DNA of 7,673 nucleotides from Pseudomonadota bacterium. Lineage in GTDB: Bacteria > Bdellovibrionota > Bacteriovoracia > Bacteriovoracales > Bacteriovoracaceae. Of this stretch, positions 6,028 through 7,673 are shown piece after piece (within the stretch, counting starts at the first letter, position 1; every line of letters begins with the position of its first letter). The DNA lies in the NCBI GenBank assembly GCA_023432655.1, contig JAEYUK010000250.1:1-7673 (forward strand). Direction: 5' to 3'. The notes below the pieces were generated by a model. It searched no databases and was not told the origin of the DNA. It saw nothing but the letters and a program-made list of their open reading frames with translations. Both the position numbers and the translations under genes were made by a program.

Positions 6028-6483
6028 TTAAAGTTGATTCGGGTGATCAACTTTCTCGCAAAGTTCTTTAGGCTTTATTTTAAAAGCTTCTGAACACTGA
6101 GTGGGCCATTCGCCGTTCTTAAAATGAGAGTGGCCGTAGATCCATGTGATTGATTTCGTCTCAGAAGTTAAATAGGCTTCATGAGGAAAGACTTCTGGAA
6201 TGATTCCATCCACCATATAGCACCAGCCGTAGGCCCTGAATTCATTGGTTGAAATATTTTCCATGTAATTTCCGTAACCCAGAACAGAGGCGATGCCTTC
6301 TGGGGAACCTTGAAAGGGGATTTGGAATTTTTTAAGGGTTGCTATCGTCAAGTCACCCACGTGGATATACTCATCAGTCACTTTTGTTTTCATAATAAAT
6401 TCTTCCGAACAGGGACCGACAAAGGTGAGTTCAACTGCCAGGGCCTCTAGGGAAATAAGGAGACTTAAGAAGATCATTTTCAT
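6028..6483 (-). CDS. Secreted four-cysteine protein, DUF4430-like
   Basis: The 151-residue product begins with a signal peptide (MKMIFLSLLISLEALA, probable cleavage after residue 16) and has no lipobox, so it is probably periplasmic or exported. The segment around 83-117 reads as a DUF4430-like/transcobalamin C-terminal-type pattern: AYGWCYMVDG, then P, a Tyr-Leu pair and SITWIYG. Four cysteines remain in the mature protein (25, 88, 130, 142), an even number that suggests two disulfides. The function is unknown, and the family link was judged by eye. Its ATG overlaps the stop of the upstream gene as ATGA (6480-6483) and has no ribosome site of its own, so translation is probably coupled. A second Met at residue 3 is a possible alternative start. 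The last eight codons and the stop fold into an inverted repeat. Confidence 0.7.
   Translation of the reverse strand: MKMIFLSLLISLEALAVELTFVGPCSEEFIMKTKVTDEYIHVGDLTIATLKKFQIPFQGSPEGIASVLGYGNYMENISTNEFRAYGWCYMVDGIIPEVFPHEAYLTSETKSITWIYGHSHFKNGEWPTQCSEAFKIKPKELCEKVDHPNQL
6030..6054 (-). terminator. Perfect inverted repeat at the 3' end of the DUF4430-like gene
   Basis: AAAGTTGAT (6030-6038) and ATCAACTTT (6046-6054) are exact reverse complements with a seven-base loop. On the minus strand the stem spans the last codons and most of the stop codon, and the transcript then continues A-rich rather than U-rich. It may weakly terminate, stabilise the upstream message, or partly separate expression of the two upstream genes from the deaminase. 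Confidence 0.35.
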
Positions 6484-7136
6484 AGCGCTTGTGCTGCCGC
6501 TCGAGGAGTATTGGCAAGAAGTGTTTCAAGCTTATCCCGATCGAGGAGGTCTTTTCCTAAGATGTAATTTTTTAATTCGTTAATGGAGTCGTTGCCCCAA
6601 AAAAGTTCATTATTAATGACCATCGTGGGAACCCCGAAAGCTCCGGCCAGAATGGCTTCCTGAATATTTTTTTTGAGTTCCACTTTGGCTTCCTTGGAGA
6701 AACTTTTCTCATAGAGCTCATCTGCTGGAAGACCCATGGCCCTCAGTTCGGTCAGAAGTTCGTCAGGTTCTCCCATATCAATCCGCTTTTGCCAGCCCGC
6801 TTTCCAGAGTGTCTCAATAACTCTTTCCTGATGTTCACCTGCGACCCCTTTCAAGGCCAGGCGAAGAGCGTAGAGAGAGTTAAAAGGGTGGGTTTTAGGA
6901 GTCGTGAAGGGCAGGTCCATCGAAGCTGCATAACGAAGGCACTGCTTTAACAAAAATTCTCTTTTAGGAGTGACCTCACCTGGACCCTTAATTTGCCAAT
7001 GATTAAGTAAAGGTCCCAGGGCCACAGGTTGATAGTGCACTTTTATTTGAAGTTCTTGGGCGAGAGTTTGCGTTCGGATCCAAGCAAAATAAGAAAAAGG
7101 TGACAGAAAATCGAAGTAAAACTTTAAATCTTTCAT
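6480..7136 (-). CDS. 2-hydroxychromene-2-carboxylate isomerase / kappa-GST-like DsbA-family protein
   Basis: This is a 218-residue thioredoxin-fold protein. The start FYFDFLSPFSYFAW (6-19) is the signature of the HCCA isomerase/kappa glutathione transferase group. Ser12 sits where kappa enzymes have the Ser that activates glutathione, in place of the CxxC of true DsbA, so it is not a disulfide oxidase. The second signature, FGVPTMV (167-173) with its cis-proline loop, is followed by ELFWGND (177-183), also typical. Length matches the family (about 200-220). There is no signal peptide, so it is cytoplasmic. Known members isomerise a naphthalene breakdown intermediate, but no aromatic-degradation genes are nearby; a general glutathione-linked role is likelier here. 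No purine-rich ribosome site precedes ATG 7136, though the family N-terminus fits this start. It is first of a possible four-gene minus-strand unit and overlaps the next gene by 4 bases. Confidence 0.85.
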   Translation of the reverse strand: MKDLKFYFDFLSPFSYFAWIRTQTLAQELQIKVHYQPVALGPLLNHWQIKGPGEVTPKREFLLKQCLRYAASMDLPFTTPKTHPFNSLYALRLALKGVAGEHQERVIETLWKAGWQKRIDMGEPDELLTELRAMGLPADELYEKSFSKEAKVELKKNIQEAILAGAFGVPTMVINNELFWGNDSINELKNYILGKDLLDRDKLETLLANTPRAAAQAL

Positions 7137-7335
7137 AGACTTAGGAGAATGCCTTGGGAAAGATGGATCTGTCTACTCAACTTTTTTGTTGCAATTTTTT
7201 AAGCTTATGCCTAGAATAACGCACTGAATTATTCCGATATTAATCCTGCGGTTGCACGTATATTTCAAGTTGGACGTTTGTTGAAGAGCCGGGTTGTTAT
7301 CATCTAAGAGACATAGTCTCGTTTTGGGTAGATCC
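7137..7335. promoter_or_regulatory. Divergent intergenic region with a small hairpin
   Basis: These 199 bases separate the minus-strand isomerase gene from the plus-strand lipoprotein gene, so two divergent promoters are expected. The region is AT-rich, with T-runs at 7182-7187 and 7195-7200 flanked by CAAC/GTTG. No hexamer pair is convincing. GAGAC (7308-7312) and GTCTC (7316-7320) form a five-pair hairpin with an ATA loop, 15 bases before the lipoprotein ATG. The minus-strand frame that crosses this region looks like chance. Confidence 0.4.
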
Positions 7336-7673
7336 ATGAAAAAATTCCTGTCGTTTTCAATCACAGTCGTGATGCTGTCTCTCTTTGCCATTTCTTGTGG
7401 TCAAGCGCCTTCCAACGTCTTAAGTGGGGTAAAAGTCCAAACCAGTACGGTCAATGAAGATTTATGGATGTCTTTTTCTGCAGATTTGAATTTAGGTGCT
7501 ATGAGCTTTGCTTCCGTCAGCCTTCCTATTCTCCATCCTCGCGGCCAAACTCCCGTTGGCCAGTTGGAGCTTATCTCGGGTTTTTCCGGTCAAAACCAAT
7601 TAAAAGTTTCTGTAAACATTTCTGAACTCACTGACGTTCAAACAACTCAGGCGGTTCTTCCCAACGGAAACAT
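7336..7673 (+). CDS. Predicted lipoprotein, N-terminal part (3' end outside window)
   Basis: The frame is open from ATG 7336 to the window edge (112 codons, no stop). The start shows a lipoprotein signal peptide: basic MKK, a hydrophobic core (FLSFSITVVMLSLF), then AISC with Cys21, followed by GQ, so the Cys would be lipidated after cleavage by signal peptidase II. The mature part is rich in Ser, Val and Leu with no charged clusters and looks beta-strand rich (for example LKVSVNIS). I do not recognise a domain in the visible part. GGGTAG at 7326-7331 is a poor ribosome site. It is transcribed away from the isomerase gene. The function is unknown; the envelope location is the only inference made. 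Confidence 0.75.
   Translation, partial: MKKFLSFSITVVMLSLFAISCGQAPSNVLSGVKVQTSTVNEDLWMSFSADLNLGAMSFASVSLPILHPRGQTPVGQLELISGFSGQNQLKVSVNISELTDVQTTQAVLPNGN

Noticed and set aside
7173..7391. Minus-strand 72-codon frame across the divergent region
   Set aside because: It overlaps the signal-peptide coding part of the lipoprotein gene, has no recognisable motif, and would occupy the expected promoter region.

Overview
The window looks like ordinary chromosome from a moderately AT-rich Gram-negative bacterium. The best guess is a predatory or predator-related member of the Bdellovibrionota (Bacteriovorax/Peredibacter-like). This is an inference from gene style only: a receptor without a HAMP domain paired with cheR, a signal-peptide protein and a lipoprotein, MeaB, Dps, and a large purine-deaminase-like enzyme. 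No rRNA, tRNA, mobile element, CRISPR array or phage gene was seen.

Layout, left to right. Positions 1-401 (+) hold the C-terminal part of a MeaB/ArgK-type GTPase, the chaperone of methylmalonyl-CoA mutase. Positions 402-644 hold a -10-like TATAAT, a 33-codon single-helix membrane ORF at 468-569 and a hairpin, followed by a short MscL mechanosensitive channel at 645-944 (+). After a hairpin comes a two-gene chemotaxis unit: a methyl-accepting receptor (1143-2879, +), then 5 nt later a CheR methyltransferase (2885-3736, +). The receptor ends in a CheR-tether-like pentapeptide.

From 3737 to 7136 four genes lie on the minus strand. In transcription order they are a HCCA-isomerase/kappa-GST-like protein (6480-7136), a secreted four-cysteine DUF4430-like protein (6028-6483, ATGA overlap with the previous gene), an adenosine/AMP deaminase superfamily enzyme (4347-5975), and the ferritin-like Dps (3737-4267). 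The gaps before the deaminase and before dps carry inverted repeats, so expression is probably adjusted at those two points. The cheR and dps stop codons abut exactly, with no intergenic base.

Positions 7137-7335 are a divergent intergenic region. At 7336 (+) a lipoprotein gene starts and runs off the window.

No clearly new multi-gene system is visible. The items most worth checking are the small membrane ORF, the receptor/CheR tether pair without HAMP, the dps operator-like palindrome, the RNA-structure cluster before the deaminase, and the unusual deaminase itself.
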